A DNA stretch of 64,000 nt. It comes from Microbacterium sp. SY138. Lineage in GTDB: Bacteria; Actinomycetota; Actinomycetes; Actinomycetales; Microbacteriaceae. Shown piece by piece: positions 8,891-18,158 of this stretch (position 1 is its first letter; each line of letters opens with the position of its first letter). Position numbers and translations under genes: made by a program. The notes under the pieces were generated by a model. It was not told where the DNA came from, did no database searches, and was given only the letters and a program-made list of their open reading frames with translations. The stretch spans positions 2,914,001 through 2,978,000 of the forward strand of contig NZ_CP155793.1 in NCBI RefSeq assembly GCF_039729145.1, read 5' to 3'.

Positions 8891-10195
8891 ATGCAGGATT
8901 CGCTGCGGATCACCGCCAGCAAGGTCGATCCGGGACTGCTCGCCCTCCCCTGGTCCACCACGCTCGCCAAGTGGCCGTCCGAGCACATCGTCTCGCTCCC
9001 CAAGGGGCTCTCCCGCCACCTCGTCCGGTTCGCCGACCTCTCGGGTCGCGTCGTCGCCGTCAAGGAGACCACTGCCGAGATGGCACAGCGCGAGTACGAC
9101 ATGCTGGGCAACCTCGCCCGGCTCGACGTACCGTGCGTCGACCGGGTCGCTGTGATCGCGGGGCGCACCGATGCCCATGGCGATCCCCTCCCCGCGGCAC
9201 TGGTCACCTCGCACCTGCGCTTCTCGATGCCGTACCGTGCGCTGTTCACGCGCGTCCTGCGCCCGGACACCGCCAACCGTCTGGTCGACGCGCTCGCGCT
9301 GCTGCTCGTGCGCCTCCACAACGTGGGCTTCTACTGGGGCGACGTCTCCCTGTCGAACACCCTCTTCCGTCGTGATGCCGGGGCCTTCGCCGCCTATCTC
9401 GTCGACGCGGAGACCGGAGAGCTCCATGAGGAGGGTCTGACCGATGGGCAGCGCGCCTACGACCTCGACCTCGCTCGAACGAACATCGCCGGCGAGATCA
9501 TGGACCTCGCCGCCGGCGGACGCCTCGAGCACGGGGTGGATGCGGTCGCGATCGCCGACGGCATCGTGTCGTCCTACCGCTCGCTCTGGGCCGAGCTCAC
9601 CGCACAGGAGTCCTTCTCCGCCGCCGAGACGTGGCGCATCACCGAGCGCGTGGAACGGCTCAACGCCCTCGGATTCGACATCGATGAGATGTCGATGTCG
9701 ACCACCGCGGACGGCACCGTCGTCGAGATCCAGCCGAAGGTCGTGGACGCCGGGCATCATCAGCGGCGCCTCATCCGTCTCACGGGGCTCGACGTGGAGG
9801 AGAACCAGGCACGACGGCTGCTCAACGACCTCGACGAGTTCCGCGCGCGCTCGACCAAGCAATGGGCGGACGAAGAGATGTACGCGCACGAGTGGCTCAC
9901 CCGCGTGTTCGAGCCCGTCGTTCGCGCGATCCCCTACGAGCTGCGCGCCAAGCTCGAGCCGGCTGAGGTGTTCCACCAGGTGCTGGAACACCGCTGGTAC
10001 CTGTCTCAGGCGGAAGGACGCTCGATCCCACTCGCCGAGGTGCTCACCAGCTACATCAACGAGGTGCTGCGCCACCGGCGCGACGAAGCCACCATCATGG
10101 GGCCGCCCACCGAGACGATGAGCCTTCCGGTGATCACCGGCGTGACCCCGGTGGCCGACGAGGATGAGGACGTCGACTGGCGCGACCTGGTCTGA
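8891..10195 (+). CDS. DUF4032 protein, kinase-like fold
   Basis: A 434-residue protein of the actinobacterial DUF4032 family. The N-terminal half resembles a small-molecule or LPS-type kinase: RVVAVKETT (possible ATP-binding Lys), LLLVRLHNVGFYWGDVSLSN (catalytic-loop-like HxxGxxxGDxxxxN) and FAAYLVDAETGE (DxE metal site). The C-terminal half is the DUF4032 domain proper, with QPKVVDAGHHQRRLIRLTG. The start ATG follows CAGGAG. No operon partner. Substrate unknown. Confidence 0.85.
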   Translation: MQDSLRITASKVDPGLLALPWSTTLAKWPSEHIVSLPKGLSRHLVRFADLSGRVVAVKETTAEMAQREYDMLGNLARLDVPCVDRVAVIAGRTDAHGDPLPAALVTSHLRFSMPYRALFTRVLRPDTANRLVDALALLLVRLHNVGFYWGDVSLSNTLFRRDAGAFAAYLVDAETGELHEEGLTDGQRAYDLDLARTNIAGEIMDLAAGGRLEHGVDAVAIADGIVSSYRSLWAELTAQESFSAAETWRITERVERLNALGFDIDEMSMSTTADGTVVEIQPKVVDAGHHQRRLIRLTGLDVEENQARRLLNDLDEFRARSTKQWADEEMYAHEWLTRVFEPVVRAIPYELRAKLEPAEVFHQVLEHRWYLSQAEGRSIPLAEVLTSYINEVLRHRRDEATIMGPPTETMSLPVITGVTPVADEDEDVDWRDLV

Positions 10196-10214
10196 CCGCC
10201 CCTCCGCTCCCCGC

Positions 10215-10270
10215 GCACGGGTTGTCGGCGAGTGCGGGGGTAGTCGAGTGCACGGGTTGTCTTCGAGTGC
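10215..10270. repeat. 21-bp direct repeat pair in intergenic DNA
   Basis: GCACGGGTTGTCGGCGAGTG at 10215 recurs at 10250 with two mismatches (TT for GG). It lies between the DUF4032 gene and the convergent reductase. A run of ten G followed by AGAGAGAG lies at 10341-10358. The role is not evident; possibly a dispersed intergenic repeat family. Confidence 0.6.
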
Positions 10271-10375
10271 ACCGCCTGTTGACGCCAGCAAGCCGTGCGC
10301 TCGGCGAGCTCACGTGATCTCGACGCGGCCCGGCGGGCGTGGGGGGGGGGAGAGAGAGTGGGCGGAGCGTGGGGG

Positions 10376-11017
10376 TCAGTAGCCGACGGTGAAACGCTCG
10401 CGGTGGTGGTTGCCCTGCTCGATCTCGTCGACCACGGCGACGGCGAAATCGGCCCCGGAGATGTACGACTTGCCTTCGGCATCGCGGACGATCACATCGC
10501 CCCCGTCGCGATAGCGGCCGGTACGCTCGCCCTCCGCCCAAGGACCGAACACCTCAGCCGGATGGATGAAGAACCAGTCCAGTCCCGCGTCGGTCGCCTC
10601 GAGGAGCGCGAGCGAGTCGATCCCGACCTGCGCCTCGTGCCTGTACTCCTCGGGGAAGTCCTGATCGAACAGACGCGGGCCTCCGGGCGCCACCAGGCTT
10701 CCTCCGGCACCGCCGACCACGCCGAGACGGGTCGCCGTACCGGCGATCTGCTCGACGACGTTCGACAGCGCCTCGAGCGCACGGTCTTCCATGTCGCCGC
10801 GTGGAGAGAGCGCCGACACCACGGCATCCGCACCGACGAACGCGTCCGCGAGGGGCGCCAGGTCGAGCGCGGAGCCCTGCAGGTAGGCGGCTCCGGCCAC
10901 CGGATCGGTCGGTTCCGAACGCGAGATCGCGATGACGGCGTGGCCACGACTCACCGCCTCCGTGACGATGTGGCGACCGGCGTACCCGGTCCCTCCGATC
11001 ACGATGATGCGAGCCAT
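10376..11017 (-). CDS. NAD(P)-binding SDR-type oxidoreductase
   Basis: A 213-residue atypical short-chain dehydrogenase. It has the dinucleotide-binding GGTGYAGRHIV (GxxGxxG) at residues 8-18 and later conserved segments VVSALSPRGD and LDWFFIHPAEVFGPW. Its length and pattern match small NmrA/YwnB-like NAD(P)H-binding proteins, several of which act on flavins or quinones. It lies downstream of rlmB, 22 bp away on the same strand. Confidence 0.85.
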   Translation of the reverse strand: MARIIVIGGTGYAGRHIVTEAVSRGHAVIAISRSEPTDPVAGAAYLQGSALDLAPLADAFVGADAVVSALSPRGDMEDRALEALSNVVEQIAGTATRLGVVGGAGGSLVAPGGPRLFDQDFPEEYRHEAQVGIDSLALLEATDAGLDWFFIHPAEVFGPWAEGERTGRYRDGGDVIVRDAEGKSYISGADFAVAVVDEIEQGNHHRERFTVGY

Positions 11018-11038
11018 GGTCAGCCTTCCCTCGGACGT

Positions 11039-12052
11039 CTAGTTCTTCTTCGCGGCGCGGAGCGACGCGACCTGGTACAGGGCGACGGATGTCGCGATAC
11101 CGGCGTTCAGCGACTCGGTGGCCGCGGAGATCGGAATCGAGACGATCTGGTCACAGGTCTCGGACACCAGGCGCGACAGTCCCTTGCCCTCCGAGCCGAC
11201 CACGATCACGACGGGACGATCGGCGAGCTGCAGCTCGGGGAGCGACACGTCGCCGTCACCGTCGAGACCGAGCACGAACACGCCCTGCTTCTTGAACTCC
11301 TTGAGCTGCGTGGTGAGGTTGGTCGCCAGCGCCACGGGGGTTCGGGCGACGGCTCCGGCGCTGGTCTTCCAAGCCGCCGAGTTGACGCCGGCCGAGCGAC
11401 GCTGGGGAAGGATGACGCCCTGCCCGCCGAACGCCGCGGTGGAACGGATGATGGCGCCCAGGTTGCGGGGGTCGGTGATGCCGTCGAGGGCGACGAACAG
11501 GGGGACCTCTCCGCGGTCGATGACCTGCTCGAGCAGATCCTGCGGGTGCGCGTACTCGTACGGCGGCACCTTGATCGCGACGCCCTGGTGCACGCCGTCG
11601 AACCCGGCCATACGGTCGAGCTCCGGACGCGTGACCTCCATCACGGGGATGCCCCGATGCGTGGCGATCGAGAGCATCTCCTTCACGCGGTCGTCCATCT
11701 CGACGCGCTGCGCGATGTAGAACGCCGTCGCCGGAATCTTCGCCCGCAGTGCCTCGAGGACCGAGTTGCGACCCGTGACATTCTCGGTGTCGTCGCCCGC
11801 CTTGGCCTTCGGCGCACGGTTCCCCCCGCCACCGGAGCCCGGCCGACTGCCGCCGGGGCGTCCCTTGCCGCCCGTGGCGGCCGCGTAGCGCTCGGCTGCG
11901 GCCTTGCGCTTGCCCGCCGGGTGCCAGGCGCGGTCCTCTGCCTTCGGCGTCGGTCCCCGCCCCTCGAGCGCCTTGCGCCCGAGTCCGCCGGTGCCCTTGG
12001 TCGGGCCCTTCTTGTTTCCCTTGCTCGCGCCGGGGCGCCCTGGCTTAGCCAT
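11039..12052 (-). CDS. rlmB: 23S rRNA 2'-O-ribose methyltransferase, RlmB type
   Basis: SpoU-family (SPOUT) methyltransferase that modifies a 23S rRNA guanosine ribose. A basic disordered N terminus (about 100 residues, Lys/Gly/Arg-rich) precedes the substrate-binding domain ([12 protein letters not shown]) and the catalytic knot: motif 1 [17 protein letters not shown], motif 2 [16 protein letters not shown] and motif 3 [20 protein letters not shown]. Start ATG 12052 overlaps the cysS stop (ATGGCTAA), so the two are translationally coupled. A farther upstream frame start lies inside cysS and is rejected. Confidence 0.93.
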   Translation of the reverse strand: MAKPGRPGASKGNKKGPTKGTGGLGRKALEGRGPTPKAEDRAWHPAGKRKAAAERYAAATGGKGRPGGSRPGSGGGGNRAPKAKAGDDTENVTGRNSVLEALRAKIPATAFYIAQRVEMDDRVKEMLSIATHRGIPVMEVTRPELDRMAGFDGVHQGVAIKVPPYEYAHPQDLLEQVIDRGEVPLFVALDGITDPRNLGAIIRSTAAFGGQGVILPQRRSAGVNSAAWKTSAGAVARTPVALATNLTTQLKEFKKQGVFVLGLDGDGDVSLPELQLADRPVVIVVGSEGKGLSRLVSETCDQIVSIPISAATESLNAGIATSVALYQVASLRAAKKN

Positions 12053-13445
12053 CGATACTCCAATGAGTTCCGGCCGGAGTGTCCTCCAGCGTGATTCCTG
12101 CGGCGGCGATCGCATCTCGGATGCGATCCGCCGCCGCCCAGTCCTTGTCAGCGCGTGCCTGAGCGCGCTGGGTGATCATCGTCTGGACGAGGGCGTCCAG
12201 AGCGGATTGCGAGGCGTCGGCCTTCGCCCCGGTTGTCCGTGTGAGGCCGAGGACGGAAGTCATCGCCAGCACGGCACGCAGCGCGTCGAGCGCGGCGGTG
12301 TCCTCCCCCGCGTCCAGCGCTGCGTTTCCCGCACGCACCGTCTCGTGCAGCACCGCGAGCGCCTGGGGCACGCCGAGGTCATCATCCATCGCCTCTGCGA
12401 ACGCGGCGGGGAGGCTCTGCGACAGGAGGAACCCGATGCCCCCTCCGGCAACACGTGCGGCACGTTGCTGGAACGTGCCGATCCGGTTGAGAGCCGCCTC
12501 GGCCTCGGCCCACGACGAGTCGCCGAGGTCGAGGCTCGACCGGTAGTGGGCGGCGGCGAGTGCGTACCGCACCACCAGTGGATCGTGCGCGGCCAGCACA
12601 TCGGCCGCCAACGTGAAGTTCCCCAACGACTTCGACATCTTCTGGCCGTCGACGGTCACGAGCCCGTTGTGCACCCAGTAGCGCGCGAAGCCGTCACCTG
12701 CTGCCGTCGACTGCGCGAGCTCGTTCTCGTGGTGCGGGAAGCGCAGGTCGAGCCCTCCCCCATGGATGTCGAACTCGGCGCCGAGATAGCGCTTCGACAT
12801 CGCGGAGCATTCGATGTGCCATCCGGGCCGCCCGGATCCCCACGGCGACGCCCAGGTCGCATCGGCCGGCTCTTCGGGCTTGCTGCCCTTCCAGAGCGCG
12901 AAGTCCTGCGGGTTGCGCTTGCCCCGAGGGTCCGCATCCTCTGCGGCCTCCATGGCGTCGAGGGACTGATGGGTGAGCGATCCGTACTCCGCCCAGGAGC
13001 GCACGTCGAAGTACACGTCGCCGGAGCTGTCGGGCGCCGGGTAGGCGTGGCCGCGTTCGATCAGCACCGCGATGAGTTCCTGCATCTGCGGCACGGACGC
13101 CGTGGCCCGAGGCTCGTAGGTCGGCGGCAGGATGCCGACACCCGCATACGCCGCGTTGAACTCCTGCTCCATCCGGTACGCCAATGCCCACCACGGCTCG
13201 GAGTCCGTCGCGTTGGCGAGCACCTTGTCGTCGATGTCGGTGACGTTGCGCACGAACGTGACCCGACCGTGGCGGTACTCCAGCCAGCGGCGCAGCAGAT
13301 CGAAGCTCAGAGCGGCCCGGACGTGCCCGATGTGGGGCCCCGACTGCACCGTGGGTCCACACACGTACATCGTGATGTTCTCGGGATCGAGAGGCACGAA
13401 GTCGCGCAGCTGCTGCGCGCGGGTGTCGTAGAGGCGGACTGTCAC
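12045..13445 (-). CDS. cysS: cysteinyl-tRNA synthetase
   Basis: Class I aminoacyl-tRNA synthetase charging tRNA-Cys (466 aa, normal length). HIGH motif GPHIGHVRA, zinc ligands in [15 protein letters not shown] and the HHENE region, and KMSKSLGNF are all present. The start is GTG ([11 protein letters not shown]). It forms a coupled pair with rlmB, a common actinobacterial arrangement that also often includes ispDF, found here 100 bp upstream. Confidence 0.96.
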   Translation of the reverse strand: MTVRLYDTRAQQLRDFVPLDPENITMYVCGPTVQSGPHIGHVRAALSFDLLRRWLEYRHGRVTFVRNVTDIDDKVLANATDSEPWWALAYRMEQEFNAAYAGVGILPPTYEPRATASVPQMQELIAVLIERGHAYPAPDSSGDVYFDVRSWAEYGSLTHQSLDAMEAAEDADPRGKRNPQDFALWKGSKPEEPADATWASPWGSGRPGWHIECSAMSKRYLGAEFDIHGGGLDLRFPHHENELAQSTAAGDGFARYWVHNGLVTVDGQKMSKSLGNFTLAADVLAAHDPLVVRYALAAAHYRSSLDLGDSSWAEAEAALNRIGTFQQRAARVAGGGIGFLLSQSLPAAFAEAMDDDLGVPQALAVLHETVRAGNAALDAGEDTAALDALRAVLAMTSVLGLTRTTGAKADASQSALDALVQTMITQRAQARADKDWAAADRIRDAIAAAGITLEDTPAGTHWSIDG

Positions 13446-13548
13446 CGCTCAAGCCTACTCGGCGACCGCTGAGCGCCAGCCCCCGCAGCGTTATTCGCCG
13501 TCCGATATGACGTTCGGCGACCGACCGGGAGGCCTCCTCCCCTGATCG

Positions 13549-14745
13549 TCAGCCTTCTCTGGGACCGGTGGGGATCACCGACGCGATGGCCGTCACCGCG
13601 ATGCCCTCGCCCCGCCCGGGGAATCCGAGCCCGTCCGTCGTCGTCGCGGTCACCGTCACCGGGGCACCGAGGACAGCGGACAGAACGCCCTCGGCCTCTG
13701 CCCGTCGAGGGCTGAAACGCGGCCGATTGCCCTGGAACTGCACCGAGACGTTGCCGATGTCGAATCCGGCTCCAGCAAGGAGCTCGCGGGTGCGGGCGAG
13801 GAAGACGTCGGCGTGCGCGCCGGCGTACTCGGGGTGCGAGGTGCCGAAGTGCTCCCCGATGTCGCCGAGACCCGCGGCCCCGAGGAGCGCGTCGACCATC
13901 GCGTGAGCGACGGCGTCTCCGTCCGAATGACCGGACAGCGGCTGCTCCCCCTCCCATTCGAGCCCGGCGAGCCACAGGTTCCCTTCGCCGCCGAAAGCGT
14001 GGACATCCGTCCCGATGCCCACGCGGGGGATGCCGGATGCTGCGGCTCTCGTGCCGAGCAGATGCCGGGCACGCTCGAGGTCGGCCGGCGTGGTGATCTT
14101 GAAAGCCCGCTCGGAGCCCCCGATGTAGCGCACGGGATGACCCGCCGCAGCGAACAGCGCCGCATCGTCGGTGTACTCGGTGCCACCGTCGCGTGCCGCG
14201 GCGTACGCGGACTCGAGCAGCGTCCTCGGGAACCCCTGCGGCGTCTGCGCCGCGGCGAGTTCGGAACGGTCGACGGCGGCGACGACGACACCGTCCACGA
14301 CCTTCTTGAGGGTGTCGACGACGGGCAGCGCCGGGATCACGCCGACATCTGCCGTCACCGACGCGGCGACCGCATCGATCTGCGTCGGAGGGGTGAGAGC
14401 GCGCGCCGCATCGTGCACCAGCACCGTCTCGACGTCACCCCAGAGCGCGGCGAGACCCGCCGCGACCGACTGCTGTCTGGTCGCACCGCCCATGACCACA
14501 CGCCCGAGGTCGGCCCGTTCGCCGGCGGCCTCTCGAAGCTCTGTCTCGGCGTCGCCCTCCCACCCTTCCGGGGCGACCACGATGACCTGGGCCGGGGCCG
14601 CGGCGAAGACGCCGTCGAGCGCATGGCGAAGGATGGGACGGGCATCGATACCGACGAAGGCCTTCGGGGCGCGTGCGCCCAGACGCGTGCCTGAGCCGGC
14701 GGCGACGACGATGATCGCGGTACGCGGGACGGGGAGGATGGTCAC
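13549..14745 (-). CDS. ispDF: bifunctional IspD-IspF (MEP pathway)
   Basis: Fusion of two enzymes of isoprenoid synthesis (398 aa). Residues 1-235 are IspD (MEP cytidylyltransferase): AAGSGTRLGARAPKAFV, VLVHDAARAL and AAQTPQGFPR. Residues 240-398 are IspF (MECDP synthase): RVGIGTDVHAF, PLSGHSDGDAVAHAMVDALL (metal His/Asp), GDIGEHF and the TTTDGLGFPGRGEGIAV end. IspE, which acts between them, is not in the window. The start is GTG 14745. A terminator-like hairpin separates it from carD upstream. Confidence 0.93.
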   Translation of the reverse strand: MTILPVPRTAIIVVAAGSGTRLGARAPKAFVGIDARPILRHALDGVFAAAPAQVIVVAPEGWEGDAETELREAAGERADLGRVVMGGATRQQSVAAGLAALWGDVETVLVHDAARALTPPTQIDAVAASVTADVGVIPALPVVDTLKKVVDGVVVAAVDRSELAAAQTPQGFPRTLLESAYAAARDGGTEYTDDAALFAAAGHPVRYIGGSERAFKITTPADLERARHLLGTRAAASGIPRVGIGTDVHAFGGEGNLWLAGLEWEGEQPLSGHSDGDAVAHAMVDALLGAAGLGDIGEHFGTSHPEYAGAHADVFLARTRELLAGAGFDIGNVSVQFQGNRPRFSPRRAEAEGVLSAVLGAPVTVTATTTDGLGFPGRGEGIAVTAIASVIPTGPREG

Positions 14746-14766
14746 AGCATCACGTTACCGGCGAAG

Positions 14767-14806
14767 ACGACGAAAGGCGGATGCCGAAGCACCCGCCTTT
14801 CGTCGT
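14767..14806 (-). terminator. hairpin between carD and ispDF
   Basis: 14-bp arms ACGACGAAAGGCGG / CCGCCTTTCGTCGT with a 12-base loop. It would stop or reduce carD transcription before ispDF. Confidence 0.75.
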
Positions 14807-14814
14807 GGAACAGC

Positions 14815-15297
14815 TCAGGACGCGAGGACCTCGTCGAGCAGTGCGCCCGCCTTGTCCTCGTCGGTCTTCTCGGCGAGCGCCAGCTCGGAGATGAGGATCT
14901 GACGAGCCTTCGCCAGCATCCGCTTCTCACCCGCGGAGAGTCCGCGGTCCTGGTCACGACGCCACAGGTCGCGAACGACTTCGCTCACCTTGATCACATC
15001 GCCGGAGGCGAGCTTCTCGAGGTTCGCCTTGTACCGACGCGACCAGTTCGTGGGCTCTTCTGTGAAGGGTGCTCGCAGCACCTCGAAAACATGATCGAGG
15101 CCTTCCTTGCCGATGACGTCACGAACGCCGACCAGGTCGACATTCTCCGCGGGGACCTCAATGATGAGATCGCCCTGGGTGACATTGAGCTTCAGGTATT
15201 TCTTCGCCTCACCCTTGATGATGCGCTCTTTGACCTCGATGATGGTCGCAGCGCCATGGTGGGGATAGACGACGGTCTCGCCAACCTCAAAAAGCAT
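14815..15297 (-). CDS. carD: CarD-family RNA polymerase-binding regulator
   Basis: A 160-residue essential-type transcription factor that binds the RNA polymerase beta subunit and stabilises open complexes, notably at rRNA promoters. N-terminal RID domain [20 protein letters not shown]-terminal DNA-binding helices around [13 protein letters not shown] and [18 protein letters not shown], with the conserved Trp. ATG 15297 is preceded by AAAGGA and matches the family N terminus; a further upstream frame start is rejected. Confidence 0.95.
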   Translation of the reverse strand: MLFEVGETVVYPHHGAATIIEVKERIIKGEAKKYLKLNVTQGDLIIEVPAENVDLVGVRDVIGKEGLDHVFEVLRAPFTEEPTNWSRRYKANLEKLASGDVIKVSEVVRDLWRRDQDRGLSAGEKRMLAKARQILISELALAEKTDEDKAGALLDEVLAS

Positions 15298-15434
15298 AAA
15301 AACGTGTCCTTTCGGCAACCTCAAGGATACCACAGGGGTCATGCGCTAAGGTTCGCGCCTCCGGTGCCGCAGGAGCCCTCACGACTTACGCATAGAATGG
15401 ATGCGGATATCCCCGCCGGACCTCAGGAGGACCC

Positions 15435-15968
15435 GTGAAATCGCGCCTTGTTGCGTCTGCAGCCCTCAGCGCCCTCGTTCTGCTCGGTGCGACCGGGTGC
15501 ACGTTCATCACCCCGCAGTCCACCAAGACCGAGTACGCCGCGTCCGACGGAGTGAACGTGTCCGACGCCGACGGCCCGATCGACGTGCGCAACGCCCTCG
15601 TGGTTGCCACCGAAGACGGCTCGGTCGGGAACTTCGTCGCCGCCATCGTGAACCCCTCCGAGGAGAAGGCGACCCTGACGATCACCGTCGAGGGCCTGGA
15701 TCCGCTCGTCGTCACCGTCCCCGCAGGGGGCACGGTGAGCCTGGGCGCGGATGAGGAGCCGCTGCGCATCGTCGGCCTCGACACCAAGCCCGGCGCCACG
15801 GTGGAGATGCACTTCCAGTCCGGAGACTCCACCGGCGTCAAGACCGAGGTGCCCGTACTCGACGGCACTCTCCCGTACTACGCAGACTTGGTCCCCTCCG
15901 AGAAGGAGTCGACCACTCGCCCGACACCCCTGCCGACCGACACGGCAGCTCCGGCGCCCGCGAACTGA
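15435..15968 (+). CDS. putative lipoprotein
   Basis: A 177-residue exported lipoprotein: signal MKSRLVASAALSALVLLGATGC with lipobox LGATGC. The mature part is beta-rich (ATLTITVEGLDPLVVTVPAG), suggesting an Ig-like or DUF-type copper-chaperone-like fold, and ends in a Thr/Pro tail. Family members in this group are often mislabelled DNA modification methylase; no such motif is present. Divergent from carD. Confidence 0.8.
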   Translation: MKSRLVASAALSALVLLGATGCTFITPQSTKTEYAASDGVNVSDADGPIDVRNALVVATEDGSVGNFVAAIVNPSEEKATLTITVEGLDPLVVTVPAGGTVSLGADEEPLRIVGLDTKPGATVEMHFQSGDSTGVKTEVPVLDGTLPYYADLVPSEKESTTRPTPLPTDTAAPAPAN

Positions 15969-15982
15969 CGCGTCACCGCATC

Positions 15983-16023
15983 GAGAAGAGGCCGGCACCC
16001 CCGCAGGGTGCCGGCCTCTTCTC
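15983..16023. terminator. bidirectional 18-bp hairpin
   Basis: Perfect arms 15983-16000 and 16006-16023, loop CCGCA, between the convergent lipoprotein and regX3 genes. Confidence 0.88.
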
Positions 16024-16038
16024 CGTTCCGTCTGAGGA

Positions 16039-16722
16039 TCAGCCTTCGAAGCGATACCCCAGACCTCGGACGGTGACGAGCATGACCGGCTCGCTCGGGT
16101 TCTCCTCGATGCGCGAGCGGATGCGCTTGATGTGCACGTCGAGGGTCTTGGTGTCGCCGAAGTAGTCACTCCCCCAGACCCGGTCGATGAGCTGACCGCG
16201 GGTCAGGACGCGTCCGGAGTTGCGCATCAGGACCTCGAGCAGCTCGAACTCCTTCAACGGCATGTTGATCTGCGCGCCGGCGACGGAGACGGTATGCCGG
16301 TCGATGTCGAGCGAGACCCGCCCGCCGTCGAGCACGCGCTCGTCGAGCTCACCCTCGGCCTGCACGACCCGACGCAGCACGGCACGCATGCGTGCGAGCA
16401 GCTCGCGGGACGAGTAGGGCTTCGTGATGTAGTCGTCGGCGCCGAGCTCGAGGCCCACGACGATGTCCACCTCGGAGTCCTTCGCTGTGAGCATGATGAT
16501 GGGCACGGCCGAGGTGGACCGGATCTGTCGGCACACCTCGGTGCCCGGCATCCCCGGAAGCATGAGGTCGAGCAGCACGATGTCGGCACCGCGCTCCCGG
16601 AAAGCCGCGAGAGCGCCGGGGCCGTCCTCGGCGATCTCCACCTCGTAACCCTCACGCCGGAGCAGGTACGCGAGCGGGTCGGCGAGGTCGGGCTCGTCTT
16701 CGACGAGAAGGATTCGGGTCAT
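16039..16722 (-). CDS. regX3: OmpR-type response regulator of phosphate response
   Basis: A 227-residue DNA-binding regulator. Receiver: ILLVEDEPDL (acidic pocket), IVLLDLMLPGMPG (phospho-Asp), IIMLTAKD and YITKPYSSRELLARM. C-terminal winged helix: PLKEFELLEVLMRNSGRVLT, VWGSDYFGDTKTLDVHIKRI and RGLGYRFEG. It is the family of mycobacterial RegX3 and Streptomyces PhoP. ATG 16722 overlaps the kinase stop by four bases (ATGA). Context with phoU, ppk1 and pst supports a phosphate role. Confidence 0.9.
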   Translation of the reverse strand: MTRILLVEDEPDLADPLAYLLRREGYEVEIAEDGPGALAAFRERGADIVLLDLMLPGMPGTEVCRQIRSTSAVPIIMLTAKDSEVDIVVGLELGADDYITKPYSSRELLARMRAVLRRVVQAEGELDERVLDGGRVSLDIDRHTVSVAGAQINMPLKEFELLEVLMRNSGRVLTRGQLIDRVWGSDYFGDTKTLDVHIKRIRSRIEENPSEPVMLVTVRGLGYRFEG

Positions 16723-17942
16723 GCTCTCTCTCCGTTTCGAACGCGCGCGGACGACGCGGCCTTGGCCGCCTTGCGCGCACGCTTCTTCTTGCTCTTCTTG
16801 CCCGCGTCGAGGTTGTCGAGGGCCTCGATCCGGGGAAGACGGATCGTGAACGTGGAGCCCCGGCCCGGACGGGACCACAGCCGCACCTCTCCGCCGTGCC
16901 GCTGCGTCGCGTGCTTGACGATGGAGAGCCCGAGACCGGTACCCCCGGTGCGCCGGGAGCGGGCTTCATCCGCACGGTAGAACCGTTCGAAGATGCGCTC
17001 GCGATCGGCTTCGGCGATACCGATGCCCTGGTCGGACACGGCGATCTCGACCACGCCCGCCTCCGCCCGCACGCCGACTCCGACGCGGGAGCCGCGGGGC
17101 GAGTACACGATCGCGTTGGCGATCAGGTTGCCGACCGCCTCGATCAGGATCTGCGCGTCGCCGCGCACGAACACGCCGCGGTCCCCGCCTCTGGCGAGCT
17201 CGACGCCGGCGGAATCCGCCTGCACGACATGGGCCTCGATCGAGGAGGCGATCACCTCGTCGATCGCGACGGGACCGACCTTCGTCAGGCCGTCCTCGGC
17301 CTGCAGCCGGGACAGGCTCATGATGCGCCCGGTGAGCTGCCCGAGTCTTCCGGCCTCGGCGGAGATGCGTGCGGCGAAGATGCGCACCTGCGCGGGATCG
17401 TCGGCCGCCGACTCGATGGCCTCGGCGAGAAGGCTCACGGCGCCCACGGGGGTCTTCAGCTCGTGACTGGTGTTCGCCACGAAGTCGCGGCGCATCTGGT
17501 CGAGTCGTTCTTGCTCGGTGACGTCGCGGATGATCAGCAGCACCAGGCGGGTGCCGATCACGCTGGCACGGGCCGAGACCAGACGGGGGTCGAGACTCAG
17601 TCCCCCACGTGTGATGCGCATCGACTCGGTGACGGAGCCGCCCGCTTCCCGGACGCCGCGCACCAGTTGGCGGAGCTCCGGGTGGTCGAGCGTCGAGCCG
17701 ACCTCGATGCCGAAACGCGTCGCGGCCTGCGAGGAAGCCAGCACGAGGCCGGAGGTGTCGACGATCGCCGCGGCATCGTCCATGCTGTGCAGGACGTCGG
17801 TGATGCCGGCCGGGATCGCCAGCGACGTCTCCTCCTGCACCCGCGCCCGTGCACGGTATGCCCACACCACGAGGAGGGAGAGGCCGACGCCGATCACCAG
17901 CCCGATGGCGAGCGAAGACAGCGCGAGCTGCGGCAAGGTCAT
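16719..17942 (-). CDS. senX3: sensor histidine kinase of phosphate response
   Basis: Membrane sensor kinase (407 aa). N-terminal membrane helix (LALSSLAIGLVIGVGLSLLV), PAS-like domain about residues 45-150, H-box RRDFVANTSHELKTPVGAV, N-box LIEAVGNLIANAIVYSP, G-boxes VSDQGIGIAEADRERIF and TGGTGLGLSIVKH. The C-terminal tail is strongly basic (KKSKKKRARK). ATG 17942 starts the membrane helix; the frame stays open far upstream, antisense to phoU, which is a GC artefact. Forms an operon with regX3 and is divergent from phoU, as in mycobacteria. Confidence 0.9.
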   Translation of the reverse strand: MTLPQLALSSLAIGLVIGVGLSLLVVWAYRARARVQEETSLAIPAGITDVLHSMDDAAAIVDTSGLVLASSQAATRFGIEVGSTLDHPELRQLVRGVREAGGSVTESMRITRGGLSLDPRLVSARASVIGTRLVLLIIRDVTEQERLDQMRRDFVANTSHELKTPVGAVSLLAEAIESAADDPAQVRIFAARISAEAGRLGQLTGRIMSLSRLQAEDGLTKVGPVAIDEVIASSIEAHVVQADSAGVELARGGDRGVFVRGDAQILIEAVGNLIANAIVYSPRGSRVGVGVRAEAGVVEIAVSDQGIGIAEADRERIFERFYRADEARSRRTGGTGLGLSIVKHATQRHGGEVRLWSRPGRGSTFTIRLPRIEALDNLDAGKKSKKKRARKAAKAASSARVRNGERA

Positions 17943-17960
17943 GACACAAGCGTAGAGTGC

Positions 17961-18047
17961 GTTCACCGTCCGTCCGGCGGGTTTCCGCGCCCTGGCGGGA
18001 ACAGGAGAAGTACTATTCACGTGCTGGGCACCGTTCGTTAACCTTCG
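17961..18047. promoter_or_regulatory. senX3/phoU divergent promoter with PHO-box-like repeats
   Basis: GTTCACCGTCC (17961-17971), ATTCACGTGCT (18015-18025) and GTTAACCTTCG (18037-18047) resemble the 11-bp direct repeat units of actinobacterial PhoP/RegX3 boxes (GTTCACC-like). The last two are phased 22 bp apart. This suggests RegX3 autoregulation and control of phoU. Confidence 0.55.
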
Positions 18048-18158
18048 AAGCAGACAATCGCTTCGGGCTTGTGCGGGAGCACAGACCTGCTCTCGTGCGG
18101 ACGACCCGCCGTCTCGCGCTGACACAGCCGAGATCCGAATGAAAGGTTGCGCCCCAAC

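Noticed and set aside
10295..12094. Plus-strand frame of about 600 codons
   Set aside because: Antisense to the SDR and rlmB genes; no recognisable domain.
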